Assembly (NCBI GenBank): GCA_050117315.1
Contig: JASFMY010000009.1
Location: forward strand, 22,279-86,278
Reading direction: 5' to 3'
Length of the DNA stretch: 64,000 nucleotides
Origin: JANQIV01 sp050117315
GTDB lineage: Bacteria; Bacteroidota; Ignavibacteria; Ignavibacteriales; Melioribacteraceae
The notes below the pieces were generated by a model that saw only the letters and a list, made by a program, of their open reading frames with translations, was not told the origin of the DNA and ran no database searches. The position numbers and the translations under genes are program-made. How positions within the stretch are numbered: the first letter of the stretch is position 1; every line of letters begins with the position of its first letter. This document shows positions 26,350 to 35,641 of this stretch, in pieces.

Positions 26350-27738
26350 ATGTTTAGCTCATCGACTTATACCGAAAGAAGAAAAACTTTAAAAGAAAAA
26401 TTGGGAAGCGGACTTGTCTTTTTACCGGGGAATAAATTTTCACCGATAAACTACCTGGATAATATGTACCAGTTCCGCCAGGACAGTACTTTTCTTTATT
26501 ACTTCGGCCTGGATTCGGAAGAATTAAACGCAGTGATTGATATTGATAACGATAAAGAAATTATTTTCGGCGATGATGTTTCATTAGAAGATATAGTCTG
26601 GATGGGGCCCCAGGAAAAACTTGCCGATCGTGCAGAATTGGTCGGAGTAACGGAAACACTTGCTTCTGCAAAGCTAAAAGATTATTTGGATGAAGCAAAA
26701 TCCAAAGGACAAAAAATTCACTGGCTGCCGCAATACAGGGGCGAAACTTTTTTGCAGTTTGTTGACCTCTTTGATATTCACCACTCGAAAATAAACGAAA
26801 TGGTCTCGGAGGGTTTGATTAAAGCAGTTGTTGCACAAAGAGAAATAAAAAGTTTGGAAGAAGTAGAAGAAATTGAAAAGGCTCTTGAGCTAAGTTACGA
26901 GATGAACATCGCTGCAATGAAGTTATCAAAACACGGGCTTTATGAAAGAGAAGTGTGGGGAGCGGTTGCCGGTATTGCGCATAGGTGGGGCGGCTTTGCT
27001 TCTTTCCCGATTATATTTTCCGTTAGAGGTGAAACGCTGCATAACCATCATCACGATAATGTTATGAAGGACGGCGACATGCTGATCCTGGATTCCGGCG
27101 CAGAATCGCCGCTTCATTATGCAAGCGATATTACACGTTCTTTTCCTGTAAGCGGCAAGTTTAACGAAAAACAAAAAGTAGTTTACAATACTGTCTTAAA
27201 AGCCGAGCTTGAAGCAATTAATATGATGAAACCCGGTTTGTCATACAGGGAATGTCATCTTCATGCAGGCGGTGTGATTTTTGAAGGTTTAAAAGAACTG
27301 GGAATTACAAAAGGCAATACGGAAGATGCAGTTAAAAACGGTGCGCATGCTTTGTTTATGCCTCACGGTTTGGGTCACCACATGGGATTTGACGTACACG
27401 ATTGCGAAGGGCTTGGCGAAGATTACATCGGTTATGACGAAAAATATAAACGCGCTACTCAATTCGGGTTGGGATATTTAAGAATGGGCAAAGAATTAAA
27501 ACCGGGACATGTAATTACAGTTGAACCTGGCTGTTATTTTATCCCGCAATTAATTGCAAACTGGAAAGCAGAAAATAAATTCACCGAGTTTATTAACTAT
27601 GATAAAGCAGAAGAAATGATCGGCTTCGGCGGAGTAAGAATTGAAGACGATGTTTTTGTAACAGAAGAAGGCTGCAGAGTTCTTGGTAAACCAATTCCCA
27701 AAACAATAGAAGAAGTTGAAGAAGTATGTAATGCTTAA
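26350..27738 (+). CDS. pepP: Xaa-Pro aminopeptidase (M24B)
   Basis: A 462-residue metallopeptidase that removes the residue before a proline. The N-terminal creatinase/AMP-N domain covers about 1-165; the pita-bread domain carries the metal ligands in LILDSGAES, ASDITRSF, HGLGHHMGFDVHD, TVEPGCYF and GVRIEDDVFV. A GGAGGAG site lies just upstream. It follows the glycyl radical enzyme by 11 bp and probably shares its transcript. Joint action on proline- or hydroxyproline-containing peptides, such as collagen fragments, is inference from context. Confidence 0.93.
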   Translation: MFSSSTYTERRKTLKEKLGSGLVFLPGNKFSPINYLDNMYQFRQDSTFLYYFGLDSEELNAVIDIDNDKEIIFGDDVSLEDIVWMGPQEKLADRAELVGVTETLASAKLKDYLDEAKSKGQKIHWLPQYRGETFLQFVDLFDIHHSKINEMVSEGLIKAVVAQREIKSLEEVEEIEKALELSYEMNIAAMKLSKHGLYEREVWGAVAGIAHRWGGFASFPIIFSVRGETLHNHHHDNVMKDGDMLILDSGAESPLHYASDITRSFPVSGKFNEKQKVVYNTVLKAELEAINMMKPGLSYRECHLHAGGVIFEGLKELGITKGNTEDAVKNGAHALFMPHGLGHHMGFDVHDCEGLGEDYIGYDEKYKRATQFGLGYLRMGKELKPGHVITVEPGCYFIPQLIANWKAENKFTEFINYDKAEEMIGFGGVRIEDDVFVTEEGCRVLGKPIPKTIEEVEEVCNA

Positions 27739-27747
27739 ATGAATTAC

Positions 27748-27784
27748 TCAAGCTCCGGGGTTTTAAGAACCCCGGAGCTTGAGC
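27748..27784. terminator. Strong bidirectional terminator
   Basis: A near-perfect inverted repeat (CTCAAGCTCCGGGGTTTT, 3-nt loop, complement) lies between the convergent pepP and lipoprotein genes. Confidence 0.9.
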
Positions 27785-27785
27785 T

Positions 27786-28880
27786 TTACTTACCGTGGAA
27801 AACCAATGTGCTGCTGTAGATCCCTCCTCCTGATTGATTGACTACTACAAAACACTCTTTGCTGTTTGCCCATAGTTCGTATACTCTGCCTTCCTCTCCA
27901 AAATCCGCTATTTCTTCTAAGCCTCCGCTACTGTAGTAATAAACCTTTCCCAAATAGTCCGCTATTATAAACTTGCCTTTTGTGTATTCTATAAGGCTGC
28001 TAGTTGTCCGTTCAGTTGTAATTATTTTTGTCCAGCTATTATCTCCGGTGTATTCCCATACTCCTCCTGTTCCATAACTCCATAGTTTTTTTTCGCTTGT
28101 TACATATAAAACTCCTTCTCCAAACGGATAATTACCTCCCAAGTATGTTGTTTCTACTGAATCTGCAATCTCCCATTTGCTGCCGCTCTTTTTGCAGAAA
28201 TATAGATATGGTGTCTTATAGCCTATTGCATAAGCTATATGATTATACTCTATTATGCTTCTTATAAAAAAGTTTTCATCACTTCCTGCAGCTATTTGTA
28301 TTGTATCAATATCCCAACTGCTACCGTCATAATATCCAACCAATCCTCTGTCTCCGCATGCCCATATATCGTTTGAACTATTTCCCCATGTATAGGTAAA
28401 TTGCCCTTCCACAGACAGTTCATGCATTTCCCATTTGCTGCCTGTATAATGAAGCATTGCTGGAACATGGTTGGGATATAGGGGGCTGTCAAAACTTGCC
28501 TTTTTGATACCGGCTACCCAAATATCATTTCCCGCAAATCCATATATCCATTCGCCATCGTATGATGATTCTATCCCGTTTGCTTCTTCGTCTATAACTT
28601 CCCAAGAACTTCCATTGTAATGAAATATCCTGTTGCCGGTATCCGCATGACCGGTTATGTAAACATCGTTTTCACTGCTGCCCCATACCGAACTTATCAG
28701 CGACTGTACCACTCCGTCTTCTTCAGGGTATTTTATTGTATCAATACTCCAAACATATTCTCGCGGGTCCTTTACTTCTTCAGATTCCGTCGGGCTTTCC
28801 CCGCAGAATTGTAATACGACCGGAATTATTAGAATTATGAAATACTTTATACCGGCTATGTTTTTTAATCCCTTTTTCAT
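27786..28880 (-). CDS. Lipoprotein with propeller-like repeats, unknown function
   Basis: A 364-residue putative lipoprotein (lipobox VLQFC around residue 26). The mature protein has repeated blocks of the form 'W-G-S-S-x-N-D-V/I-Y/W' (SSVWGSSENDVYITGHA, WIYGFAGNDIWVAG, YTWGNSSNDIWACGDRG), each about 50 residues, which suggests a beta-propeller similar to those annotated as two-component-like or Kelch-like surface proteins. No catalytic motif is visible. It stands alone between a strong terminator and a spacer, so context gives no further clue. Confidence 0.7.
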   Translation of the reverse strand: MKKGLKNIAGIKYFIILIIPVVLQFCGESPTESEEVKDPREYVWSIDTIKYPEEDGVVQSLISSVWGSSENDVYITGHADTGNRIFHYNGSSWEVIDEEANGIESSYDGEWIYGFAGNDIWVAGIKKASFDSPLYPNHVPAMLHYTGSKWEMHELSVEGQFTYTWGNSSNDIWACGDRGLVGYYDGSSWDIDTIQIAAGSDENFFIRSIIEYNHIAYAIGYKTPYLYFCKKSGSKWEIADSVETTYLGGNYPFGEGVLYVTSEKKLWSYGTGGVWEYTGDNSWTKIITTERTTSSLIEYTKGKFIIADYLGKVYYYSSGGLEEIADFGEEGRVYELWANSKECFVVVNQSGGGIYSSTLVFHGK

Positions 28881-28981
28881 GGTTCACCTTTTCGGCAGCC
28901 TCCTGGGTTTCTACTGTTATTATTACGCAGATTGTTAACAATCTGCCTTACGTACTTATAGAAACACAAGAGGCTTTAATT

Positions 28982-29462
28982 TTATTTTGTTAAAAGCACC
29001 TTGCTTACTTTAATATCATTACTTGTTTTTAACACTGCATAATAAACCCCGCTCGGCAGAGTGTTCCCGTTGAAATCAATATGGTACGCTCCTTTTTCTT
29101 TTGTTTCATTAATAAGTTCCGTTACAATTTCACCAATTGAATTGTATATACTCAAATTTGTCAGACTTTTTCCAGGCAATTGATAAGTTATCCTGGTAAG
29201 AGGATTAAAAGGATTGGGATAATTATTTATAGTCAACCCCGGTGATAATTCTTCTTCCGTTTTTTCGTTTGTTTTAGGCAGCATTACCCCGTAATCAACC
29301 GCTGAAAAATTTGCATCTGCCAAAGTATCGCTTGGGGCATAGTAAGGGCGCACATCGTAAAAAAGAAGGTAGTCTGAAGTATTGCCTGTTCTGGTATAAG
29401 AATCGTCAGTATATGAATTAACGCCCCTGTTAACTGTACCAAGGTATGTATCATTGCCGTTT
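28982..29462 (-). pseudogene. C-terminal fragment of a secreted protein with T9SS sorting domain
   Basis: The last about 85 residues are a type A Por-secretion sorting domain: NYPNPFNPLTRITYQLPG, LSIYNSIGEIV, LPSGVYYAVLKTSNDIKVSKVLLTK. Only some 75 residues of the passenger precede it, and the frame then runs without a signal peptide into the truncated adenosine deaminase gene on the same strand. The secreted protein's front has been lost in a rearrangement at about 29460. Confidence 0.7.
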
Positions 29463-30182
29463 TTAATTTTCCGCGAGAAAATCAACAAGCTCGTCATCAT
29501 AAATGCTGCGAACACCGTGGCCTATTCTTTTCGTTCCAAAGTTCTTCAATGTTTCCCAAACACTTTCCGGGCCGGATCCTTCGCCGGCGTGTGCAGCTAC
29601 AGGTATCCCTTTTTCTTTGGCATATTTAAATGCTTTTACATGATTGTCAATCGGGAAGCCCGCTTCGTCTGCAGCTAAATCAAAACCGGCAACCGGGAAA
29701 GAATCTTTATACTTTTCAACATTTTTCACAGTAAGCATACTTTGTTTTTCCGTGTAATGACGCAAAGTACAGTGAATTAAATTCGCTTTAATGCCTGTCT
29801 TATTAATTTGATTCTGTACTTCTTCACCAACTGTCTCAATTACTTCTTCTTCCTTTAAACCGTTTTGCAAATGAAGCTGGGGCGCATACCTAATTTCGGC
29901 ATAGATAACATTATCTTCTTTTAACTGTTGAAAATAATCTTCAACGGCCAGCTTTAAAGCTTCTTTCGTATGAAGCAGTTCAAGGCTGTGTTCAACACAT
30001 CTTAAGTAGTGAGCTAAGTTTTCACATTTTTCCGGCGCTGCATAATACTGAAGGTATTCTTCTTGAGTAACTGCCGGGCATAGTCTTTTCACCAGGTCAA
30101 AACTCATTGAACAGTCAAGGTGGCAGTGGAGCTCAACTTTCGACAATTCCTTAATTTTATTTATATCTAATTTCTTATTCAT
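29463..30182 (-). pseudogene. Adenosine deaminase family, C-terminally truncated
   Basis: The first 239 residues of an adenosine deaminase-like amidohydrolase: the metal-binding HCHLD near residue 20, HCTLRHY, AHAGEG and KRIGHGVRSI. A normal enzyme has about 330-350 residues and needs the later SDDP-type aspartate, which is missing. The sequence ends at the junction with the T9SS fragment. It is therefore probably inactive. The in-frame stop lies exactly at the junction, which supports a deletion rather than a natural short form. Confidence 0.8.
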
Positions 30183-30351
30183 AAAAACTCAATTATTCTT
30201 AAAAAGTGACTGCAAAGTTAACGAAATTATAATACAATCATTAATCATTTATTAATTCCTTAAAATTGTATTCACTTCTACCAAGATATATGACTGTATT
30301 TTAGACAACTTATTTTGAAGGTTGATAGAAATTGGATACCGTAGTGCGAAT

Positions 30352-30440
30352 TAAATTTTAAGCGACCTTGCTTCAGCAGTATCATTTTTTTCACTTCCGA
30401 ATATTTGCCTGCTTCTATTCTATAAAAATATATTCCGGTC
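30352..30440 (-). pseudogene. T9SS sorting-domain tail, remnant
   Basis: Minus-strand translation gives TGIYFYRIEAGKYSEV then KKMILLKQ, the end of a Por-secretion sorting domain. Nothing precedes it: it abuts a DUF1579 remnant on the other strand. A second orphan sorting tail within 1.5 kb. Confidence 0.6.
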
Positions 30441-30739
30441 TTTCGGAACACCTTTTGAAGGTATGAGAATAATGGGATATGACAACGGTAAAAAAAGAAT
30501 ACTTCAGTACATAGATTGATGACACGGGAACAGGTTTAGCTGTCAGCAGGGGCAAATACAATCCTGAAACAAACTCTATTGAAATGAGCGGTTCAATTTA
30601 TGATCCAATAGCCAAGAAAGACGTTGAATATAAAATCGTTTCAACATCCGTAGATGAAAATTTTCATAAAATGGAGATGTTTTCTATTATTCCAGAAGGG
30701 ACAGAATTCAAAACTTTTCTAATGGAATACGCCGGATAA
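30441..30739 (+). pseudogene. DUF1579-family protein, remnant
   Basis: The text GTPFEGMRIMGYDNGKK, then in a shifted frame YFST-stop-IDDTGTGLAVSRGKYN and on to the stop at 30739, matches the pattern of DUF1579 proteins. At least one frameshift in the A-run near 30490 and a stop in place of the conserved Trp make it a pseudogene, lacking its N-terminus. Confidence 0.65.
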
Positions 30740-30756
30740 TTTTTAAGAGCCGGGCT

Positions 30757-31462
30757 AGGGCAAACGCATCAAAAAATTAGAATATATTTAAGGTACTCAT
30801 TATTAAGCGAAGCTCTGTATCGTCTTTTCTTTTTTATTTTTTTAGCTATGCCCTTTTGGCAGCCTAGTGCATCTATGCTTATTACTGCGCCTTCTATATC
30901 TAATTCGTCTAATAATTCCGGTATTGCTGTAATTTCATTACTTTTATCATTCACTCTTTTCTCTCCTATAGAGAAACTATTTTCACTTACCCACGCACTT
31001 AATATATATAAGCCTTTATTCTCTTTTTCCCTCGGCGATACTCCCTTAACCTTTTTCCCATCTATACGGACTAACTTTTCTTTTATTGTATCTAAAAGTA
31101 ATTGCCCTTCTGATTCTAATAGTTTTGACAAGCATTCTGGCTCTAATTTTTGTAAAACTTTGTTAAATGTATCGTGAGACGGTATGCCATTGGGTAACTC
31201 TAATATTGTTTTTAACCATCCATATCTTTGTTGACCAAATTTTTCCATATCTACGAAATCTTCTCCATTACACACTAAGGTAGATTAAGGCTATAAATAA
31301 TATATCACTTAATTTGTGCTGACAGCGGGTGACTACTCGGGGGTCTGTGATTCTACTTAAGGCTTTTTCGATTTTGTTTTCCATGCTTTTTTGAAAACAA
31401 ACTTAACTTTTTTTTCTATTTTAAACAGACCCTCCCTTTATTTTTTTTGATGCGTTTGCCCT
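30757..31462 (-). mobile_element. ISAs1-family deletion derivative with intact ends
   Basis: Perfect 20-bp inverted repeats (30757-30776 and 31443-31462, AGGGCAAACGCATC core) enclose 706 bp carrying a truncated, frameshifted ISAs1-type transposase. Full elements of this family are about 1.2-1.4 kb, so roughly half is gone. Both ends survive. Confidence 0.85.
30769..31384 (-). pseudogene. ISAs1-type transposase, frameshifted and truncated
   Basis: The front (ATG 31384) reads MENKIEKALSRITDPRV through DILFIALIYLSV, then shifts by one base near 31277 into CNGEDFVDMEKFGQQRYGWLKTILELPNGIPSHDTFNKVL. The blocks LVRIDGKKVKGV and EITAIPELLDELDIEGAVISIDALGCQK are typical of ISAs1 transposases. Sequence diverges after GCQKGIAKKI and the rest of the catalytic domain is missing. 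Confidence 0.85.
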
Positions 31463-31548
31463 GAATTTAAGGTAATATCCTAACTTCATGTTTATTCATC
31501 GTTTTTCAAATAAATCATCACCAAGATTAGGCTCTCTACATATTTTCT

Positions 31549-31707
31549 CTAATTTATTATATATTCTCTCAATTTTAATGAATGTTTAACTTCTTTCTTG
31601 GCTTCATCTTTCGTGGAGAATATTAAATCTTCACCCGTGAAATCATTTTTTGCAGCTACCAAAATCCCTTCATCATTGATTTCAAATAGTTGATAAATAG
31701 TAATCAT
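31549..31707 (-). CDS. Small hypothetical protein, 52 residues
   Basis: ATG 31707 has a good AAAGGTGAA ribosome site 5 bp ahead. The product begins MITIYQLFEINDEGILVAAK, is acidic then basic, and is rich in regular beta then helix pattern. No family is recognised. Codon use looks coding, but the short length leaves doubt. The remainder of 31463-31993 shows nothing I can support. Confidence 0.45.
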   Translation of the reverse strand: MITIYQLFEINDEGILVAAKNDFTGEDLIFSTKDEAKKEVKHSLKLREYIIN

Positions 31708-31993
31708 ATTTCACCTTTGTATTATTATTTTATGTAACTCTTTTTTGATTTTTGAAAATCCAAAAATTCCTTCCAATTCCAAATATGATTCGTTACTATA
31801 GGGTCCTATGATGATATAGATATCATTCTAACTGAGTTAGAATGATCAAGGGTAACACTTAAAGCTAAAGAAAAATAAAATGAAAATAATTTAATTGATT
31901 TAGGATGCTAGTAAATTTAACAGAAAGGCTACTTTGTTAAAATAGAATAAATAAGTAGTTTTCCAATCAATTTATTGGAGATTTATACAAAAT

Positions 31994-32764
31994 ATGGTAG
32001 AAAAAGTACAGTTAATTGCGAGAAGAGCGGGTGAAGTAATCCGTAACGGCTTTGGGAAAAATTTTTCAATTGAGTTTAAAACCAACGCTTCAAATTTGGT
32101 AACTGAGATTGACAAGAAATCCGAAGAAACAATTAAAAATTTTATTAAAAAGGAATTTCCTGGGCATGCGATAATTGCTGAAGAGAGCGGGGAAGATTTA
32201 ACCGGTTCCGAATACACATGGGTAGTTGATCCTCTTGACGGAACTACAAATTTTGCGCACGGGCTGCCGTTGTTCAGTGTATCTATAGGTGTTGTGAAAA
32301 ACAACGAAACCGTCTGCGGAGTAGTTTATGATGTAATGCAGGATAATATGTATACCTCCGAAAAAGGCGGCGGCGCATTCTGCAACGGAAAAGAATTAAA
32401 AGTGAGCGACAACGATAAACTTGAAGAAAGTCTTCTTGTAACTGGCTTTCCTTATGATATTGCTGAAAACCCTTATAAGACTCTGGAGAAATTTAATGCG
32501 TTTGTTTTAAACTCAAGGGCAGTCAGAAGATTGGGATCTGCCGCGATTGATTTTTGTTATGTTGCTTCCGGTGTATTTGACGGTTTCTGGGAAGTACACC
32601 TTCACCCGTGGGATTTATGTGCAGGAATGCTTTTGGTTGAAGAAGCAGGCGGTGTTGTAACAAATTTTAATAATGAAAAAATAAACACGTTTGCAAAACA
32701 AATTCTTGCAACCAACGGGAAAGTGCACGAAAAGATGCTGGAGATACTTCAGAAAAACAGTTAA
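31994..32764 (+). CDS. suhB: Inositol monophosphatase family protein
   Basis: A 256-residue Mg2+-dependent phosphatase of the SuhB/IMPase family. Metal-binding motifs are EESGED (about residue 65), WVVDPLDGTTNFAHG (about 80-94) and the C-terminal WDLCAGMLLVEEAGG (about 205-219). Length is normal. A GGAG site lies 15 bp before ATG. Followed by cmk and rpsA. In vivo substrate may be inositol-1-phosphate or another sugar phosphate; E. coli SuhB also acts in rRNA transcription, which need not hold here. Confidence 0.93.
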   Translation: MVEKVQLIARRAGEVIRNGFGKNFSIEFKTNASNLVTEIDKKSEETIKNFIKKEFPGHAIIAEESGEDLTGSEYTWVVDPLDGTTNFAHGLPLFSVSIGVVKNNETVCGVVYDVMQDNMYTSEKGGGAFCNGKELKVSDNDKLEESLLVTGFPYDIAENPYKTLEKFNAFVLNSRAVRRLGSAAIDFCYVASGVFDGFWEVHLHPWDLCAGMLLVEEAGGVVTNFNNEKINTFAKQILATNGKVHEKMLEILQKNS

Positions 32765-32819
32765 AACAATATTTAAATTTTATTGAAATCTTACCTATAA
32801 ATCATTATATTTCAAGACT

Positions 32820-33500
32820 ATGTCCGAAAAATATCTTATAGCCATAGATGGTCCCGCAGGTGCGGGCAAAAGTACTATAGCAAAAATGATTGCCGGTAAA
32901 CTGGGTTATGTCTATTTAGATACCGGTGCAATGTACAGGGCGGTAACTACTATAGCTCTTGAAAAAGGAATTGCCGACGATGGGAACGCGGTAATTGAAC
33001 TTGCTAAAAATATTGAATTGGAATTGACCTTTGAGAATGGTGTTACGAAGGTTTTTGTTAACGGTGAGGAAATAACAGATAGAATTAGAACACCTGAAGT
33101 AAATGCTAAAGTAAGTGATATAAGCCGGATTCCTGAAGTAAGAAAAGAGATGGTGAGGATCCAGAAAAAAATGGGCGAGGATGGCAGTCTTGTTTCCGAG
33201 GGGCGCGATACAACTACCGTTGTTTTTCCCAATGCAGATTTAAAGATTTTCTTGACTGCTTCGTTAGATGAACGCGCAAAGAGGAGGTATCTTGAATACA
33301 AAGAAAAAGGCGTTGAAACTACCCTGGAAGAGGTGAAAAAAAGCATTGAAAACAGGGATCATATCGATAGTACGAGAAAAGTAAGCCCGTTAAAAAAGGC
33401 CGAAAACGCTTTTGAGATTGATTCTACAGATATGAAAATAGAAAAAGAAATAGAAGTAATATTAAAAAAATTGGATAAATTAGACGACCGCAGCAATTAA
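32820..33500 (+). CDS. cmk: Cytidylate kinase
   Basis: A 226-residue kinase that phosphorylates (d)CMP with ATP. P-loop GPAGAGKSTIAK at about residues 10-21, YLDTGAMYRAVT (about 32-43), GRDTTTVVFPNADLKIFLTAS and the DHIDSTRKVSPLKKAENAFEIDST lid and C-terminal part are all present. cmk next to rpsA is a common bacterial arrangement, so function is secure. Confidence 0.96.
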   Translation: MSEKYLIAIDGPAGAGKSTIAKMIAGKLGYVYLDTGAMYRAVTTIALEKGIADDGNAVIELAKNIELELTFENGVTKVFVNGEEITDRIRTPEVNAKVSDISRIPEVRKEMVRIQKKMGEDGSLVSEGRDTTTVVFPNADLKIFLTASLDERAKRRYLEYKEKGVETTLEEVKKSIENRDHIDSTRKVSPLKKAENAFEIDSTDMKIEKEIEVILKKLDKLDDRSN

Positions 33501-33523
33501 CTAATGTTAAACTAAATTATTTT

Positions 33524-33572
33524 TCTGCGCTGATTACTTTTGCGGCAAAGTAACGGAACGCAGATATTTTTT
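33524..33572 (+). promoter_or_regulatory. Nested stem-loop in rpsA leader
   Basis: Outer stem TCTGCG (33524-33529) pairs with CGCAGA (33559-33564), inner stem TTACTTT (33534-33540) with AAAGTAA (33547-33553), and a run of seven T follows just before the GGAGG of rpsA. It resembles an attenuator or a structured autoregulatory leader; S1 is known to control its own translation in E. coli, but this structure's role is inference. Confidence 0.5.
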
Positions 33573-33582
33573 TGGAGGCTTA

Positions 33583-35538
33583 ATGTCTGAAGAAAAAGAA
33601 AAGACAAACGTTGAAGAAACTACTGAATTGGTGGATGATACAACAGATAAAAATGTAAGTGAAGAAGTAAAAGAAGGAACTGTTGCAGAGCAACCTGCAG
33701 AAACAAAATCCGGTTCAAAGATCGATAGGAATAAATTCTTAAATAATGAAGAATACTCCGACAGCGAATTACTTGAATTGGAAAAGCTTTATGAAACATC
33801 TTTCAGGGATATCCAGGAAGGTGAGATTATTGCAGGCAAAATAGTTGGTATTGACGGCGATAATGTTGTGCTTGATGTCGGCTTTAAATCCGACGGCACG
33901 GTTCCGAAGAATGAATTTAGTGCAACGGAAGAAATTAAACTTGGCGAATCTGTTGATATAGTTATCGAAAGCGTTGAAGACGAAGAAGGAAATCTCGTAC
34001 TCAGCAAAAAGAGAGCCGACTTCCTTAAAGTTTGGGAAAAAATTATACATGCACATGAACACGATGAAATTATTGTGGGTAAAATTCTTAAAAGAATTAA
34101 AGGCGGTATGGTTGTTGACCTTATGGGTATTGAGGCATTCCTGCCGGGCTCACAAATAGATATTAGACCTGTTCGCGATTTTGATGCATTCGTTGGGCAA
34201 ACAATGGATTTCAAAATTGTTAAAATAAATATTCCTACAGAGAATGTTGTTGTTTCACATAAAGTACTTATTGAAGAAACAATTGCCGACCAAAGAAAAG
34301 AAATTCTTGACGGTCTTGAAAAAGGACAGATACTTGAAGGCATCGTTAAAGCAATTACTGACTTTGGTGTGTTTGTTGACCTTGGCGGTGTTGACGGTTT
34401 AATTCATATCACCGACTTAAGCTGGGGTAGAATAAACCATCCGAGCGAAGTAGTGAAATTAGACGAAAAAATAAAAGTAGTTGTAACCGATTACGATAAA
34501 GAGAAGAAAAGAATTTCTCTCAGCTTAAAACAATTACAGGAACATCCCTGGGAAAAAATCGAAGATAAATACAAAATCGGTGATAAAGTTTCCGGTCGTG
34601 TTGTTTCTCTTACAGATTACGGCGCATTCATTGAAATTGAAAAAGGTATTGAAGGCTTAATCCATATTTCCGAAATGAGCTGGACACAGCATATCAGCCA
34701 CCCGTCGCAATTTGTTTCAATGGGACAGGTTGTTGAAGCTGTTATTCTAAGCCTTGATAAAGACGACAAAAAAATATCCCTCGGAATGAAACAACTTACC
34801 CCTGATCCGTGGGAAGAATTAATGAAGAAATATCCTGTCGGATCAAAACATACCGGTATAGCGCGTAACTTAACCAACTTCGGTGTATTTGTTGAGTTGG
34901 AGCCCGGCATTGACGGGTTGATTCATATCTCCGATTTATCATGGACAAAGAAAATTCGTCACCCCGGGGAAGTTGTTAAAAAAGGTGAATCAATTGAATC
35001 TGTAGTTTTAAGCATTGATACCGAATCAAGAAAAATATCTCTGGGGCATAAACAAGTTGAAGATAACCCGTGGGATAATTTTGAAAACGTTTATGCAGTT
35101 GGTAAAGATACGGATGTTAAAATTGTAAGAATCATTGAAAAAGGTTTGATAGCGGAACTGCCTTCGGGAGTTGACGGATTTATTCCTTCAACCCAGTTGT
35201 CTACTTCGAAAATCAAAAACTTATCGATCTGTTTCCCGGTAGATTCTGAAATCAAAGTTAGAGTTGTTGAATTTGACAAAGAAAACAAAAAAATAGTACT
35301 TAGCGCTCTGGCTGTTGTTAAAGAGCAATCCGACGATGAAATAGCTGAATATATCAGAGAACACAAGCTTGATAAAGTAGGTGTTGACGATATAAAACAG
35401 GCTGATGCCGGTAAATTTGACTCATCGGATTTTAACTTATACGAAGACAGAGAAATGCCTAAAATGCCGGAACCGCCTGCTTCTCCAAAAGAAACGGCTC
35501 AAAAGGAGAACAAAGAAAAGAAAGAAGAAAAAGAATAG
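33583..35538 (+). CDS. rpsA: 30S ribosomal protein S1
   Basis: A 651-residue mRNA-binding ribosomal protein. After an acidic N-terminal extension of about 75 residues it has six S1 (OB-fold) domains from about residue 85 to 590; the repeats GxVxxxTDFGVFVDLGGVDGLIHITDLSW, DYGAFIEIEKGIEGLIHISEMSW and NFGVFVELEPGIDGLIHISDLSW are plain. The C-terminus is a charged Lys/Glu tail. Longer than E. coli S1 (557) because of both tails, as is usual for Bacteroidota relatives. Follows cmk. Confidence 0.96.
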   Translation: MSEEKEKTNVEETTELVDDTTDKNVSEEVKEGTVAEQPAETKSGSKIDRNKFLNNEEYSDSELLELEKLYETSFRDIQEGEIIAGKIVGIDGDNVVLDVGFKSDGTVPKNEFSATEEIKLGESVDIVIESVEDEEGNLVLSKKRADFLKVWEKIIHAHEHDEIIVGKILKRIKGGMVVDLMGIEAFLPGSQIDIRPVRDFDAFVGQTMDFKIVKINIPTENVVVSHKVLIEETIADQRKEILDGLEKGQILEGIVKAITDFGVFVDLGGVDGLIHITDLSWGRINHPSEVVKLDEKIKVVVTDYDKEKKRISLSLKQLQEHPWEKIEDKYKIGDKVSGRVVSLTDYGAFIEIEKGIEGLIHISEMSWTQHISHPSQFVSMGQVVEAVILSLDKDDKKISLGMKQLTPDPWEELMKKYPVGSKHTGIARNLTNFGVFVELEPGIDGLIHISDLSWTKKIRHPGEVVKKGESIESVVLSIDTESRKISLGHKQVEDNPWDNFENVYAVGKDTDVKIVRIIEKGLIAELPSGVDGFIPSTQLSTSKIKNLSICFPVDSEIKVRVVEFDKENKKIVLSALAVVKEQSDDEIAEYIREHKLDKVGVDDIKQADAGKFDSSDFNLYEDREMPKMPEPPASPKETAQKENKEKKEEKE

Positions 35539-35549
35539 ATAATATTTTT

Positions 35550-35607
35550 AAGGCTGTATTTAATTTGGGTAATTTATAACTTCCAATTTAGGTACAGCCT
35601 TTTTTTA
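35550..35607 (+). terminator. Terminator after rpsA
   Basis: A 9-bp stem (AAGGCTGTA / TACAGCCTT) with a 34-nt loop and a TTTTTTT tract. The long loop may hold a minor inner hairpin. Confidence 0.75.
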
Positions 35608-35641
35608 TTGAATATTGTCTATTGAAAATTGATAATTAGTT

